Shown one piece after another: positions 34,534-44,152 of a DNA stretch of 49,141 nt. How positions within the stretch are numbered: the first letter of the stretch is position 1; each line of letters opens with the position of its first letter. The stretch is from assembly GCF_001425685.1 (NCBI RefSeq), contig NZ_LMCY01000039.1, forward strand, positions 1 to 49,141. Direction: 5' to 3'. The notes beneath the pieces are model-generated. The model searched no databases. It worked only from the letters and a program-made list of their open reading frames with translations, and was not told the origin of the DNA. The position numbers and the translations under genes are program-made. Source of the stretch: Massilia sp. Root335. GTDB lineage: Bacteria > Pseudomonadota > Gammaproteobacteria > Burkholderiales > Burkholderiaceae_D.

Positions 34534-35973
34534 TCAGAAGTAGCCGGGCTTCCACAGACGCGGCCATTCGGTGCCGGTGTTGAGAGCCTTCTGGGCCGGC
34601 GTCAGCGCCTCGTTGCGCAGCTTGGCCAGCGCTTCCGGCCATGCGCCTGCGACCACCCCCGCCATTGCCACGATGACGCAAGCCGTGCCCGCGGCACGCC
34701 GCACGGCGCCCGGCGCGGCGGCCGGCATTGCCGGGCCGACGGTCCGCTGCCAGCCGATGGCACAGCCGAGATACAGTGCGATCGCCAATTGACTTTGCGG
34801 CATGACGAAAAGACCCGAGACGAGGCCGTCGACGAGGATTGCCACGGCTCCCAGGATCAGAGCGGCAAAGATGGCCTGGTTGTCCGCATCGTCACGGCCG
34901 ATATGCGCACCGGCCCGCAGCAAAGCGCGCAACCCGAACGCGACGGCGGTCAGGAGGCACAGCAAAGCGGGCAGTCCCCATTCGGCACCGATCTGCAACA
35001 GCCAGTCGTGCGGATGGGCGGCAATATGCAGTTGGCCGGTGTAATGCGCGAAATGCATCGGCCCAACGCCGAGCCACGGATGTTGCCCAATCAATGCGAA
35101 CGCAAGATGCCAGAGTGGCCAGCGTGCCGATGTCGGATCGGCCGCCGTGCGCTCGACTGCATACGAAAACGAGTGCATGCCTTCAACGCCGAGCAAGGCC
35201 GGCACGACGACCAGGAAGATCAAATACGCAAGCAGGCCCAGCGCCATCGTCACGGCGACCTGCCGCAGATACGGCACGGCTCGGCGCTGCGCCAATACGG
35301 CGGTGGCGATGCAGCCGGCCGCCGCGCCCAGCAGCGTACCGCGGCCGTTCGTCGCGAACAGGGCCATCCACCAGTACGTTGTCACCGCCAGCCAGAGCCA
35401 GCGGAGTTTCGACGATCGCGGCGTCAGGCAGCACAGCAGGATGAGCAAGGGCAGCGTCGAGGTCTGCGTGTGATTGAAGAAGCGGATGTTGCTGAAGTTG
35501 GTGGTGAAATCATCGAGCGCCAGAGGAATGCCGAGGCTGAGTCCGGCGACATAAGCGACGATGAACAGGAGCACATACGGCGCGCACGCGGCCGCCAGGC
35601 AGCGGGTGACCAACAGGATGGACGGTTGTCCGTTGCGGGCGGTCTCCGCGGCGACTGCGGATGCCAGCAGGTAGAGCAGGAACAGGTTCGCGACCTCGAA
35701 CGCGGCGAAGCGTGGTGCAAAGGCGAGCGCGATGCCGACGATGCCGAGTACGAAAAACGCCGCCAGCGCCTTGCCGGAGGTGCCAAGGAACACGTCGGCT
35801 GGCGTCATACGATTGTCTAGCAGGACGATCGAGGCGCCCAGCAATACCGTACCGATCTCGACGAGGCGCTGATGGTTGTGGCCGGCCACCACCATGAAGT
35901 TGGCAAGCAGAGCGAGGCACAGCAAAGTCAGGAAGCGCGTCCGCTGCAGCGCTTGCAGATGCAGACCACTCAT
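34534..35973 (-). CDS. O-antigen ligase-like protein, candidate pilin O-glycosyltransferase
   Basis: The 479-residue protein has about 11-12 hydrophobic segments. The Wzy_C-type core is visible: ATNGRGTLLGA (207-217), the loop and QHPWLGVGPMHFAHYTG (297-313) with AAHPHDWLLQIGAEWGLPAL. These are shared by WaaL, Wzy and pilin oligosaccharyltransferases (TfpO/PglL). It is the gene immediately downstream of pilA on the same strand, the place of tfpO in Pseudomonas aeruginosa group I strains. The ATG at 35973 is chosen; a GTG at 36000 is possible. LPS ligase remains an alternative. Family call firm, substrate inferred. Confidence 0.78.
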   Translation of the reverse strand: MSGLHLQALQRTRFLTLLCLALLANFMVVAGHNHQRLVEIGTVLLGASIVLLDNRMTPADVFLGTSGKALAAFFVLGIVGIALAFAPRFAAFEVANLFLLYLLASAVAAETARNGQPSILLVTRCLAAACAPYVLLFIVAYVAGLSLGIPLALDDFTTNFSNIRFFNHTQTSTLPLLILLCCLTPRSSKLRWLWLAVTTYWWMALFATNGRGTLLGAAAGCIATAVLAQRRAVPYLRQVAVTMALGLLAYLIFLVVVPALLGVEGMHSFSYAVERTAADPTSARWPLWHLAFALIGQHPWLGVGPMHFAHYTGQLHIAAHPHDWLLQIGAEWGLPALLCLLTAVAFGLRALLRAGAHIGRDDADNQAIFAALILGAVAILVDGLVSGLFVMPQSQLAIALYLGCAIGWQRTVGPAMPAAAPGAVRRAAGTACVIVAMAGVVAGAWPEALAKLRNEALTPAQKALNTGTEWPRLWKPGYF

Positions 35974-36023
35974 CAATGGATAGGCTTTTGTCCTCGGCAC
36001 GCTCGGCCCCGCTTGGTCCGGAA

Positions 36024-36056
36024 ATAAAAAAGCCGCCCAGCTTACACTGGGAGGCT
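36024..36056 (-). terminator. Intrinsic terminator after pilA
   Basis: Read on the minus strand, GCCTCCCAG and CTGGGCGGC pair around a six-base loop with one mismatch, followed by six T. It sits 33 bp beyond the pilA stop and 51 bp before the ligase gene, so it should reduce read-through into that gene without necessarily abolishing it. Confidence 0.85.
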
Positions 36057-36088
36057 CCTTGGCGCTATGTCCGCTGGGTCAGGACAGA

Positions 36089-36517
36089 TCAGCTACCGCC
36101 GCACGAGGTGCCGACGATTTTGGCTGCGTCGGTCGTGATGTCGTGGGAGCAGGTCCACACGCCGTTAGCGTCACGGCCCAGCGTGATGATGTGAGTGGCG
36201 ACCGAGGTCGGGCCGCCGATGATCGTGCAGGTCAGGCCACCGTTGGAAGCAACAACGGCCATGGAGCAATTCTTCGTGGTGGCTTGCAGGCCGGCGTCAG
36301 CAATGGTCGGATCGGCGCCTTCGTTCATCTTCACATCGAAGCCAGTCTTACCAGCCGACACTTCCGACAACGCAGCCGCAAACTTCGACTTGGCAACGTA
36401 GTTCTGGTAAGCCGGGATGGCCACGGCGGCCAAGATGCCGATAATCGCGACAACGATCATCAGTTCGATCAGGGTGAAGCCGGCTTGGGCTTTCTTGACG
36501 ATTTTAGGTGCTTTCAT
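36089..36517 (-). CDS. pilA: Type IV major pilin
   Basis: The 142-residue pilin has a 13-residue positively charged leader ending in glycine, cleaved before F14 by PilD. The mature helix starts FTLIELMIVVAIIGILAAVA and has the invariant E5 (residue 18). Four cysteines (84, 97, 123, 139) allow two disulfides, and the C-terminal loop ends C-G-G-S with a terminal serine, as in glycosylated P. aeruginosa group I pilins. GGAGAG precedes the ATG. A sigma-54 promoter lies 81-95 bases upstream. The gene is visibly less GC-rich than its neighbours, which is usual for pilins. Confidence 0.95.
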   Translation of the reverse strand: MKAPKIVKKAQAGFTLIELMIVVAIIGILAAVAIPAYQNYVAKSKFAAALSEVSAGKTGFDVKMNEGADPTIADAGLQATTKNCSMAVVASNGGLTCTIIGGPTSVATHIITLGRDANGVWTCSHDITTDAAKIVGTSCGGS

Positions 36518-36597
36518 GATGTCTCTCCAGGTTGGGGCACTGCAAAATTAAAAGGTATTTCGTATCCAGTACTGCTTGCTTCTGCCCCGTACTATAT

Positions 36598-36612
36598 GCA
36601 ACCGGCGTGCCA
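36598..36612 (-). promoter_or_regulatory. Sigma-54 promoter of pilA
   Basis: On the minus strand this reads TGGCAC-GCCGG-TTGC, an exact match to the -24/-12 consensus TGGCAC-N5-TTGC with the required GG and GC ten bases apart. Transcription would start at about 36586, giving a leader of about 70 bases before pilA. This fits the known PilS/PilR-RpoN control of pilin genes. Confidence 0.9.
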
Positions 36613-36678
36613 GGTTATTTCCATACGGAATCGTTAGCACGGTGCCATCAAATTGTGGTTTTTCGCGCATTTTTCGCC

Positions 36679-36768
36679 TTGTCGTATGACAATTTTTGTC
36701 ACCGGGCACAGCAAAAATTGTCATGCATACGAAATTCATCAAGTTGCGACAAAAATTGTCAGCTTGTC
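36679..36768. promoter_or_regulatory. Cluster of TTGTC/GACAA sites upstream of pilA
   Basis: Between 67 and 156 bases upstream of the -24 element there is a cluster of repeats: TGACAATTTTTGTCA at 36688-36702 (6-base arms), GCAAAAATTGTCA at 36711-36723 (imperfect), GACAAAAATTGTC at 36748-36760 (5-base arms), plus single TTGTC at 36679 and 36764. The (C/G)TGTC-like halves and the position, 70-150 bases ahead of a sigma-54 promoter, resemble PilR binding sites. The rest of the 323-bp gap 36518-36840 holds the promoter and the sucD terminator and no gene. Confidence 0.65.
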
Positions 36769-36785
36769 GTGCCAGGCGCCGCGAC

Positions 36786-36818
36786 AAAAAAAACGGGACG
36801 CACGAATGCGTCCCGTTT
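36786..36818 (-). terminator. Intrinsic terminator of sucCD
   Basis: On the minus strand AAACGGGACGCA and TGCGTCCCGTTT pair around the stable TTCG tetraloop and are followed by a T-run. It begins 22 bp past the sucD stop. Confidence 0.95.
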
Positions 36819-36840
36819 CATCGACTGCGAATCCGGAGGA

Positions 36841-37722
36841 TTACAGCATTGCCTTCAGCAGACGAGCCATTTCAGACGGGTTCTTGGTAACCGTGATACC
36901 GCAGGCTTCCATGATTTCCAGCTTGGCTTGCGCGGTGTCGGCACCGCCCGAGATCAGCGCGCCGGCGTGGCCCATGCGCTTGCCCGGCGGCGCGGTGACA
37001 CCGGCGATGAAGCCGACGACCGGCTTCTTCATGTTGTCCTTGATCCAGTAAGCAGCGTTCGCCTCGTCCGGACCGCCGATCTCGCCGATCATGATGACGG
37101 CGTCCGTGTCCGGATCGTCATTGAACATCTTCATGATGTCGATGTGCTTCAGACCATTGATCGGGTCGCCGCCGATGCCGACCGCCGACGATTGGCCCAG
37201 GCCCAGCGCGGTCAGCTGGCCGACGGCTTCGTACGTCAGCGTGCCCGAACGCGACACGACGCCGATGCGGCCCTTCTTGTGGATGTGACCCGGCATGATG
37301 CCGATCTTGATCTCGTCCGGGGTGATCAGACCCGGGCAGTTCGGGCCCAGCAGCAGGGTCTTCGAACCGGCCTTGGCCATGCGGTCCTTGACTTCCATCA
37401 TGTCACGGACGGGGATGCCCTCGGTGATGCAGATGGCCAGGTCCAGCTCGGCTTCGACGGCTTCCCAGATGGCGGCGGCGGCGCCTGCCGGCGGGACATA
37501 GATCACGGAGACGTTCGCGCCCGTGTTCTGCTTGGCTTCCTTGACGCTCGCGAAGATGGGGATACCCTCGAAGTCCTCACCGGCTTTCTTCGGGTTCACG
37601 CCTGCGACGAAGGCTTCACGGCCGTTCGCGTAGTCGCGGCACATGCGCGTGTGGAATTGGCCGGTCTTGCCGGTGATACCTTGGGTGATGACTTTGGTGT
37701 CTTTGTTAATCAGAATCGACAT
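36841..37722 (-). CDS. sucD: Succinyl-CoA ligase subunit alpha
   Basis: The 293-residue subunit binds CoA and carries the phosphorylated histidine of the TCA cycle enzyme that makes ATP or GTP from succinyl-CoA. Seen: INKDTKVITQGITGKTGQFHTRMCRDY at the N-terminus, GPNCPGLITPDEIKIGIMPGHIH, SRSGTLTYEAVGQLTALGLGQSSAVGIGGDPI, and the active-site histidine region GKRMGHAGALISGGADTAQAK. sucC is directly upstream (17 bp), and a TTCG-loop terminator follows. Confidence 0.96.
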   Translation of the reverse strand: MSILINKDTKVITQGITGKTGQFHTRMCRDYANGREAFVAGVNPKKAGEDFEGIPIFASVKEAKQNTGANVSVIYVPPAGAAAAIWEAVEAELDLAICITEGIPVRDMMEVKDRMAKAGSKTLLLGPNCPGLITPDEIKIGIMPGHIHKKGRIGVVSRSGTLTYEAVGQLTALGLGQSSAVGIGGDPINGLKHIDIMKMFNDDPDTDAVIMIGEIGGPDEANAAYWIKDNMKKPVVGFIAGVTAPPGKRMGHAGALISGGADTAQAKLEIMEACGITVTKNPSEMARLLKAML

Positions 37723-37739
37723 TTTATTTCCTTCGCGAA

Positions 37740-38909
<1,170 letters not shown>

Positions 38910-38974
38910 GCTGGCTTCCCTTCTTCTGTTACTGATGTAGTTTAGAAATGCGAATGGATAAATAAAGCGACAGA

Positions 38975-38992
38975 TCCGGAGTCTACTCCGGA
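38975..38992. repeat. Near-perfect 18-bp palindrome between DUF2889 gene and sucC
   Basis: TCCGGAGT and ACTCCGGA are exact reverse complements around CT. The element is six bp past the DUF2889 gene stop and 66 bp before the sucC start. It may be the DUF2889 gene terminator (no good T-run) or an operator in the sucCD promoter region. Confidence 0.55.
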
Positions 38993-38997
38993 CGACA

Positions 38998-39555
38998 CTA
39001 CCCCGGCACCGCCTTGAGCGACCAGCGCGGATAGTACGTTTCGACGGCGGGGCCATCGAGGCGCAGCGCGTGGCAGCGGTCCAGTTCGTAAGGCCGCTCG
39101 GTCGAGGCATCGACCGAACGGTTGGCCATCGCGTCGTCGGCGAAGGCCTGGATTGCCGCGGTGGGCAGGACTTGCGCGAGTTCGGTCAGGTGGGTGCAGC
39201 CGAGTACCCCGGACAAGCGGTCCTTCAGATGCAATCGGAAATGTTTCAGCAGCGACAAGCCAATCAGCTTTTTATAAGCAGGAGCGATGGTGTCGCAGAA
39301 ACCAGGATAGGGTACGGCATCGGACGCCGCTTCGGCGTCGACGATGGTCATGTCGCGGTCGATGGTCACGCGCAGCTTGAGTTCGTGCACCGGCAAGCCG
39401 GCCGGGCGAGGACCGGAAGGCAGGGCAATGTCGTGCGTCTTGGTGTCGCGGATGCAGGCGTCGAGGTCCCACAGGCCATCATCGCGCGCGAACACGTCGA
39501 CAGTGATGGCGCGCGTGTGCCGAGGCTTACGCGGAGCGGGTGGAGACAGGGGCAT
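38998..39555 (-). CDS. DUF2889 domain protein
   Basis: The 185-residue protein has the DUF2889 pattern: RHTRAITVDVFARDDGLWDLDACIRDTKTHDI, then LPVHELKLRVTIDRDMTIVDAEAASDAVPYPGFC, LLKHFRLHLKDRLSGVLGCTHLTELAQVLPTAAIQAFA. It is cytoplasmic by sequence and of unknown function. ATG at 39555 gives the family start; upstream frame without similarity. An imperfect hairpin (GTTGCCG/CGGCAAC, 39611-39633) lies in its leader. It is transcribed in the same direction as sucC but separated by a hairpin and probably independent of it. Confidence 0.82.
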   Translation of the reverse strand: MPLSPPAPRKPRHTRAITVDVFARDDGLWDLDACIRDTKTHDIALPSGPRPAGLPVHELKLRVTIDRDMTIVDAEAASDAVPYPGFCDTIAPAYKKLIGLSLLKHFRLHLKDRLSGVLGCTHLTELAQVLPTAAIQAFADDAMANRSVDASTERPYELDRCHALRLDGPAVETYYPRWSLKAVPG

Positions 39556-39825
39556 AAACACCAATGCCGGAATGCGGCGAAAAAATTTGCAGCCGTTGTG
39601 CCTGATGCACGTTGCCGCAGCTTCTACGGCAACAACCGCTCTTGCGGCGCTGCTTAAACCATGAAAGTTTAGCACAGGGTGCCGGGCTGTGCACCGTCTC
39701 CCCGGTTACAGAAGGGTTTTTGCAGGGAAGATAATGGAAGATGTTGCGAAGTTGTGATGCCGAAAGCGCAAGCTTATCAGTCATAAACCGGACGACAGTC
39801 CGTCATTCACAACGGTGAGATGAGG

Positions 39826-40284
39826 TCAAAAATCGTCTTCGTCGTCACGACCCTGCAGCGCGGCACGCACCGCACTTTGGGAAAAACCACGTTGCAGCAG
39901 GAAGCGCATCTGTTTGCTGCGTTCTTCGGCATCTTGCGGGACCGTGCCGAACTTGCGGCGCCAGACTTCCCTGGCCCGTTTGACTTCGGTGTCCTTGAGC
40001 CCGGACTTGAGCTCGTCGAACGCTTCGCCGTTGACGCCATGCTGCTGGAGTTCGGCGAGCACCCGCGCGTTGCCGTAGCGGCCGGCGCGCCGGTTCACCA
40101 GCGATTCCGCGAAACGCTCCTGCGACAGCCAGTTGTTCTTTTCGAGGAAATCGAGGAGGGCTTCGACGTCGTCCCCCTCCTCGGCATAACGAGACAACTT
40201 GCGCGCCAGTTCAATCCGGCTGTGCTCGCGCGTCGACAGATACTTCAACGCGCGGGCCTTGAGGCTCAGCTGCTGGCGCACCAT
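39826..40284 (-). CDS. recX: RecA regulator RecX
   Basis: The 152-residue protein has three repeated three-helix units typical of RecX: ALKYLSTREHSRIELARKLSR, LLDFLEKNNWLSQERFAESLVNRRAGRYGNARVLAELQQHGVN and MRFLLQRGFSQSAVRAALQG. RecX caps and inhibits RecA filaments. It begins nine bp after recA on the same strand, so it is cotranscribed and SOS-induced with it. Most of the length is charged and helical, with no membrane segment. Confidence 0.93.
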   Translation of the reverse strand: MVRQQLSLKARALKYLSTREHSRIELARKLSRYAEEGDDVEALLDFLEKNNWLSQERFAESLVNRRAGRYGNARVLAELQQHGVNGEAFDELKSGLKDTEVKRAREVWRRKFGTVPQDAEERSKQMRFLLQRGFSQSAVRAALQGRDDEDDF

Positions 40285-40293
40285 CAGGGACGA

Positions 40294-41370
<1,077 letters not shown>

Positions 41371-41432
41371 AACTTTCTTTCTGTCCTAGAGTGAACCAAG
41401 GTGTGGGCCGCTCGCGCGAATTCAATAGGAAG

Positions 41433-41452
41433 TACTGTATAAAAATCCAGTG
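41433..41452. promoter_or_regulatory. LexA (SOS) box of recA
   Basis: TACTGTATAAAAATCCAGTG agrees with the CTG-N10-CAG SOS consensus and with most positions of TACTGTATATATATACAGTA. On the minus strand it covers the probable recA -10 (TATACA); a -35 (TTGCCA) is 15 bases further up. LexA binding here would block recA-recX transcription. Confidence 0.88.
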
Positions 41453-41572
41453 GTCTTGGCAAGCGTTATTTACAGTCGTGTGACAATCCGTTGACCGATT
41501 CGACTTGGCGCGCGTTATCCAACACAATATACGAAATAGCAAAGTCCAAAGCCAAAACCCGGGAGAAGTGTG

Positions 41573-42295
41573 ATGCGTATTCTACTTGCCGAAGATGACA
41601 GCGTGCTCGCCGACGGATTGACGCGCTCGCTGCGCCAGTCCGGCTACGCGATCGATTGCGTGAAGAACGGCCAGGATGCGGACACCGCGCTGTCGACCCA
41701 GGAATTCGACCTCCTGATCCTCGACCTCGGCCTGCCCCGGCTGTCCGGCCTGGACGTGCTGCGCCGCCTGCGCGCGCGCGGCTCGCTCCTGCCCGTGCTG
41801 ATCCTCACGGCGGCCGATTCCATCGAGCAGCGCGTGGGCGGCCTCGACGCCGGTGCCGACGACTATATGCCGAAACCGTTCGCCCTGTCGGAACTGGAAG
41901 CGCGCGTGCGCGCCCTCACCCGCCGCGGCCAGGGCGGCGGCTCCACCGTGATCCGCCACGGCCCGCTCGTGTACGACCAGGTCGGCCGCAGCGCCTACAT
42001 CAACGACCAGATGCTCGACCTGTCGGCGCGCGAGCTGGGCCTGCTGGAAATCCTGCTGGCGCGCACCGGCCGCCTCGTGTCGAAGGAACAGCTCGTCGAC
42101 CACCTGTGCGAATGGGGCGAGGAAGTGTCGAACAACGCCATCGAAGTCTATGTGCACCGCCTGCGCAAGAAGATCGAGACGGGCGGCATCCGCATCGCCA
42201 CCGTGCGCGGCCTGGGCTACTGCCTCGAGCGGTATTCCGACAGTCCCCGCGACGGCGCCCGCAAGAGCGCCGAAGCGGCCAGCGGCCACAAGTGA
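41573..42295 (+). CDS. OmpR-family response regulator (TctD/QseB-like)
   Basis: The 240-residue regulator has a receiver domain (1 to about 115) with acidic pocket E8-D9-D10 region, phosphorylation site D51 in LLILDLGLP and K101-type PKPFALSELEAR, and an OmpR winged-helix DNA-binding domain (about 130-222) with ELGLLEILLARTGRLVSKEQLVDHL and NAIEVYVHRLRKKIE. Start: ATG with GGGAG eight bases upstream. Its stop overlaps the kinase start as GTGA, so both partners are made together. The downstream symporter genes suggest it senses and controls uptake of an organic acid. Confidence 0.93.
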   Translation: MRILLAEDDSVLADGLTRSLRQSGYAIDCVKNGQDADTALSTQEFDLLILDLGLPRLSGLDVLRRLRARGSLLPVLILTAADSIEQRVGGLDAGADDYMPKPFALSELEARVRALTRRGQGGGSTVIRHGPLVYDQVGRSAYINDQMLDLSARELGLLEILLARTGRLVSKEQLVDHLCEWGEEVSNNAIEVYVHRLRKKIETGGIRIATVRGLGYCLERYSDSPRDGARKSAEAASGHK

Positions 42296-43869
42296 AACGG
42301 TTCAAGCGGCGCGCGGCCGGGCCGGCGCCGCGCGCCGCCGCGCAACAGTTCGAGCCGCCGCTCGAGCCGCTGTATGTCCCGCCCAGGCCCGAGTCGGAAG
42401 AAAGCATCCAGCACTCGCTGTTCGGCGAAATCCTCGACTGGATGCTGGCCCCGCTGCTGTTGCTGTGGCCGATGAGCATCGCGATCACGTACCTGGTCGC
42501 GAAGTCGATCGCGAACCAGCCGTTCGACCATGCGCTGGAAGACAGCGTCACGGTGCTCGCGCAGCAGGTCAAGGAAGTGGACGGCAAGGTGGTCGCCCAC
42601 CTGCCCGGCACCGCGCGCGACATCCTGCGCGCCGACGACGTCGACAGCGTGTATTTCCAGATCAGCGGCCCGCGCGGCGAGATCGTCGACGGCGACCGCG
42701 ACCTGCCGCTGGCCCCCGCCGACGACGCCGAGCGCAGCGGCCGTGTGCACTTCCGCACCGAGAGCATGCACGGCGCGCCGGTGCGCATCGCCTATGCCTG
42801 GGTCAACCTGCAGCCGCTGCTGGACGCGTCCGAGGAGCCGCGCCTGGCCCTCGTGCAGGTGGCGGAAACGCTGGAGAAACGGGCGCAGCTGGCCAACGAA
42901 ATCATCAAGGGCGTGATCCTGCCCCAGTTCATCATCCTGCCCGTGATCCTGGCCCTCGTCTGGTTCGCCCTGTCGCGCGGGCTGTCGCCGCTCGCGCAGC
43001 TGCAGGAACGCATCCGCGCGCGCCTGCCGGACGATCTGTCGCCGATCGATTCGCGCCAGGTGCCCGAAGAGATCTCGCCGCTCGTGGGGTCGCTGAACGA
43101 CATGCTGGCGCGCCTCGCGCACACGATCGCCGCGCAGAAGCGTTTCATTGCCGACGCCGCGCACCAGATGAAGACGCCGCTGGCGGGCATGCGCATGCAG
43201 TCGGAGCTGGCGCTGCGCCAGGTCGACCCGAACGAGATCCACCGTTCGCTCGAACAGCTGGCCAAGAGTTCGGAATCCGCCACGCGCCTCGTCAACCAGC
43301 TGCTGGCGCTGGCGCGCGCCGAGAACCAGCCGCATGCGGGCCTCGCGCTGGAACCGCTCGATCTTGCCGCCCTGGCCCGCGACGTCGTGCAGGACTGGGT
43401 GCAGGCCTCGTTCGCGCACGAGATCGACCTCGGCTACGAGGTCATCGGCGACCCGCCGGAAATCGGCGGCAGCGCCATGATGCTGCGCGAGCTGCTGTCG
43501 AACCTGATCGACAACGCGCTGCGCTACACGCCGGCCGGCGGCAGCGTCACCGTGCGCGTGCGCGGCACCAATCTCGGCCACGGCAGCCAGTCGCTGCTCG
43601 AAGTGGAGGACACCGGTCCCGGCATCGCGCCGTCCGAGCGCCACCGCGTGTTCGAGCGTTTCTACCGCATCCTCGGCTCCAGCGTGCCCGGCTCCGGCCT
43701 GGGCCTCGCCATCGTGCGCGAGATCGCGCAGCAGCACGGGGCCGAGATCGAGATCTTCAACAACCCGCGCAGCACGCACAAGAAATTCCCGGGCAGCCTG
43801 TTCCGGCTGACCTTCCCGCCCACCGTCACGCCTGTCCCCGATGCCGACCGAGACCGTCCCTTCCTCTGA
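42292..43869 (+). CDS. Sensor histidine kinase (TctE-like)
   Basis: The 525-residue kinase has a charged N-terminal tail, a first membrane segment (about 44-66, MLAPLLLLWPMSIAITYLV), a periplasmic 2CSK-N type sensor domain (about 70-210) with VYFQISGPRGEIVDG, a second segment (VILPQFIILPVILALVWFAL), HAMP-like linker, HisKA domain with H291 in AAHQMKTP, and an HATPase domain (NLIDNALRYTP, EDTGPGIAP, GSGLGLAIVREIA). The GTG start at 42292 is set by the 4-base overlap with the regulator gene. TctE-type kinases sense tricarboxylates or other acids. Its 3' end overlaps the next gene by 29 bases. Confidence 0.92.
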   Translation: MKRFKRRAAGPAPRAAAQQFEPPLEPLYVPPRPESEESIQHSLFGEILDWMLAPLLLLWPMSIAITYLVAKSIANQPFDHALEDSVTVLAQQVKEVDGKVVAHLPGTARDILRADDVDSVYFQISGPRGEIVDGDRDLPLAPADDAERSGRVHFRTESMHGAPVRIAYAWVNLQPLLDASEEPRLALVQVAETLEKRAQLANEIIKGVILPQFIILPVILALVWFALSRGLSPLAQLQERIRARLPDDLSPIDSRQVPEEISPLVGSLNDMLARLAHTIAAQKRFIADAAHQMKTPLAGMRMQSELALRQVDPNEIHRSLEQLAKSSESATRLVNQLLALARAENQPHAGLALEPLDLAALARDVVQDWVQASFAHEIDLGYEVIGDPPEIGGSAMMLRELLSNLIDNALRYTPAGGSVTVRVRGTNLGHGSQSLLEVEDTGPGIAPSERHRVFERFYRILGSSVPGSGLGLAIVREIAQQHGAEIEIFNNPRSTHKKFPGSLFRLTFPPTVTPVPDADRDRPFL

Positions 43870-44152
43870 CCCCGACCGCAAGCGCGCGCGCATCGTCGCC
43901 GCGCGCGCCGCGCACTGGGCGCGCGCGCGCCGCCTGATCGCGCTGCTGCTGGCGCTGTGGCTCGCCACGAGTTTCGGCACCGTGTTTTTCGCGCGCGACC
44001 TCGCGCACATGTCCGTGTTCGGCTGGCCGCTGTCGTTCTACCTCGCCGCGCAGGGCGCGTCGCTCATCTACCTCGCCATCATCGGCGCGTACGCCTGGCG
44101 CATGCGCATCCTCGACCGCGATTTCACGCGCATGCTGCAGGAGCGTCCATGA
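43841..44152 (+). CDS. DUF4212 small subunit of a sodium/solute symporter
   Basis: The 103-residue protein has two membrane helices (LIALLLALWLATSFGTVFFA and FYLAAQGASLIYLAIIGAYAWRM). The run SFGTVFFARDLAHMSVFGWPLSFYLAAQGA is the DUF4212 signature; this protein accompanies VC_2705-type symporters as a presumed small subunit. Its start lies inside the kinase gene (29-bp overlap) and its stop overlaps the symporter start as ATGA, which suggests tightly coupled expression. Confidence 0.9.
   Translation: MPTETVPSSDPDRKRARIVAARAAHWARARRLIALLLALWLATSFGTVFFARDLAHMSVFGWPLSFYLAAQGASLIYLAIIGAYAWRMRILDRDFTRMLQERP

Noticed and set aside
42217..44010. Open frame antisense to the histidine kinase gene
   Set aside because: The kinase H-box and ATPase motifs on the plus strand are intact; the reverse product lacks domains.
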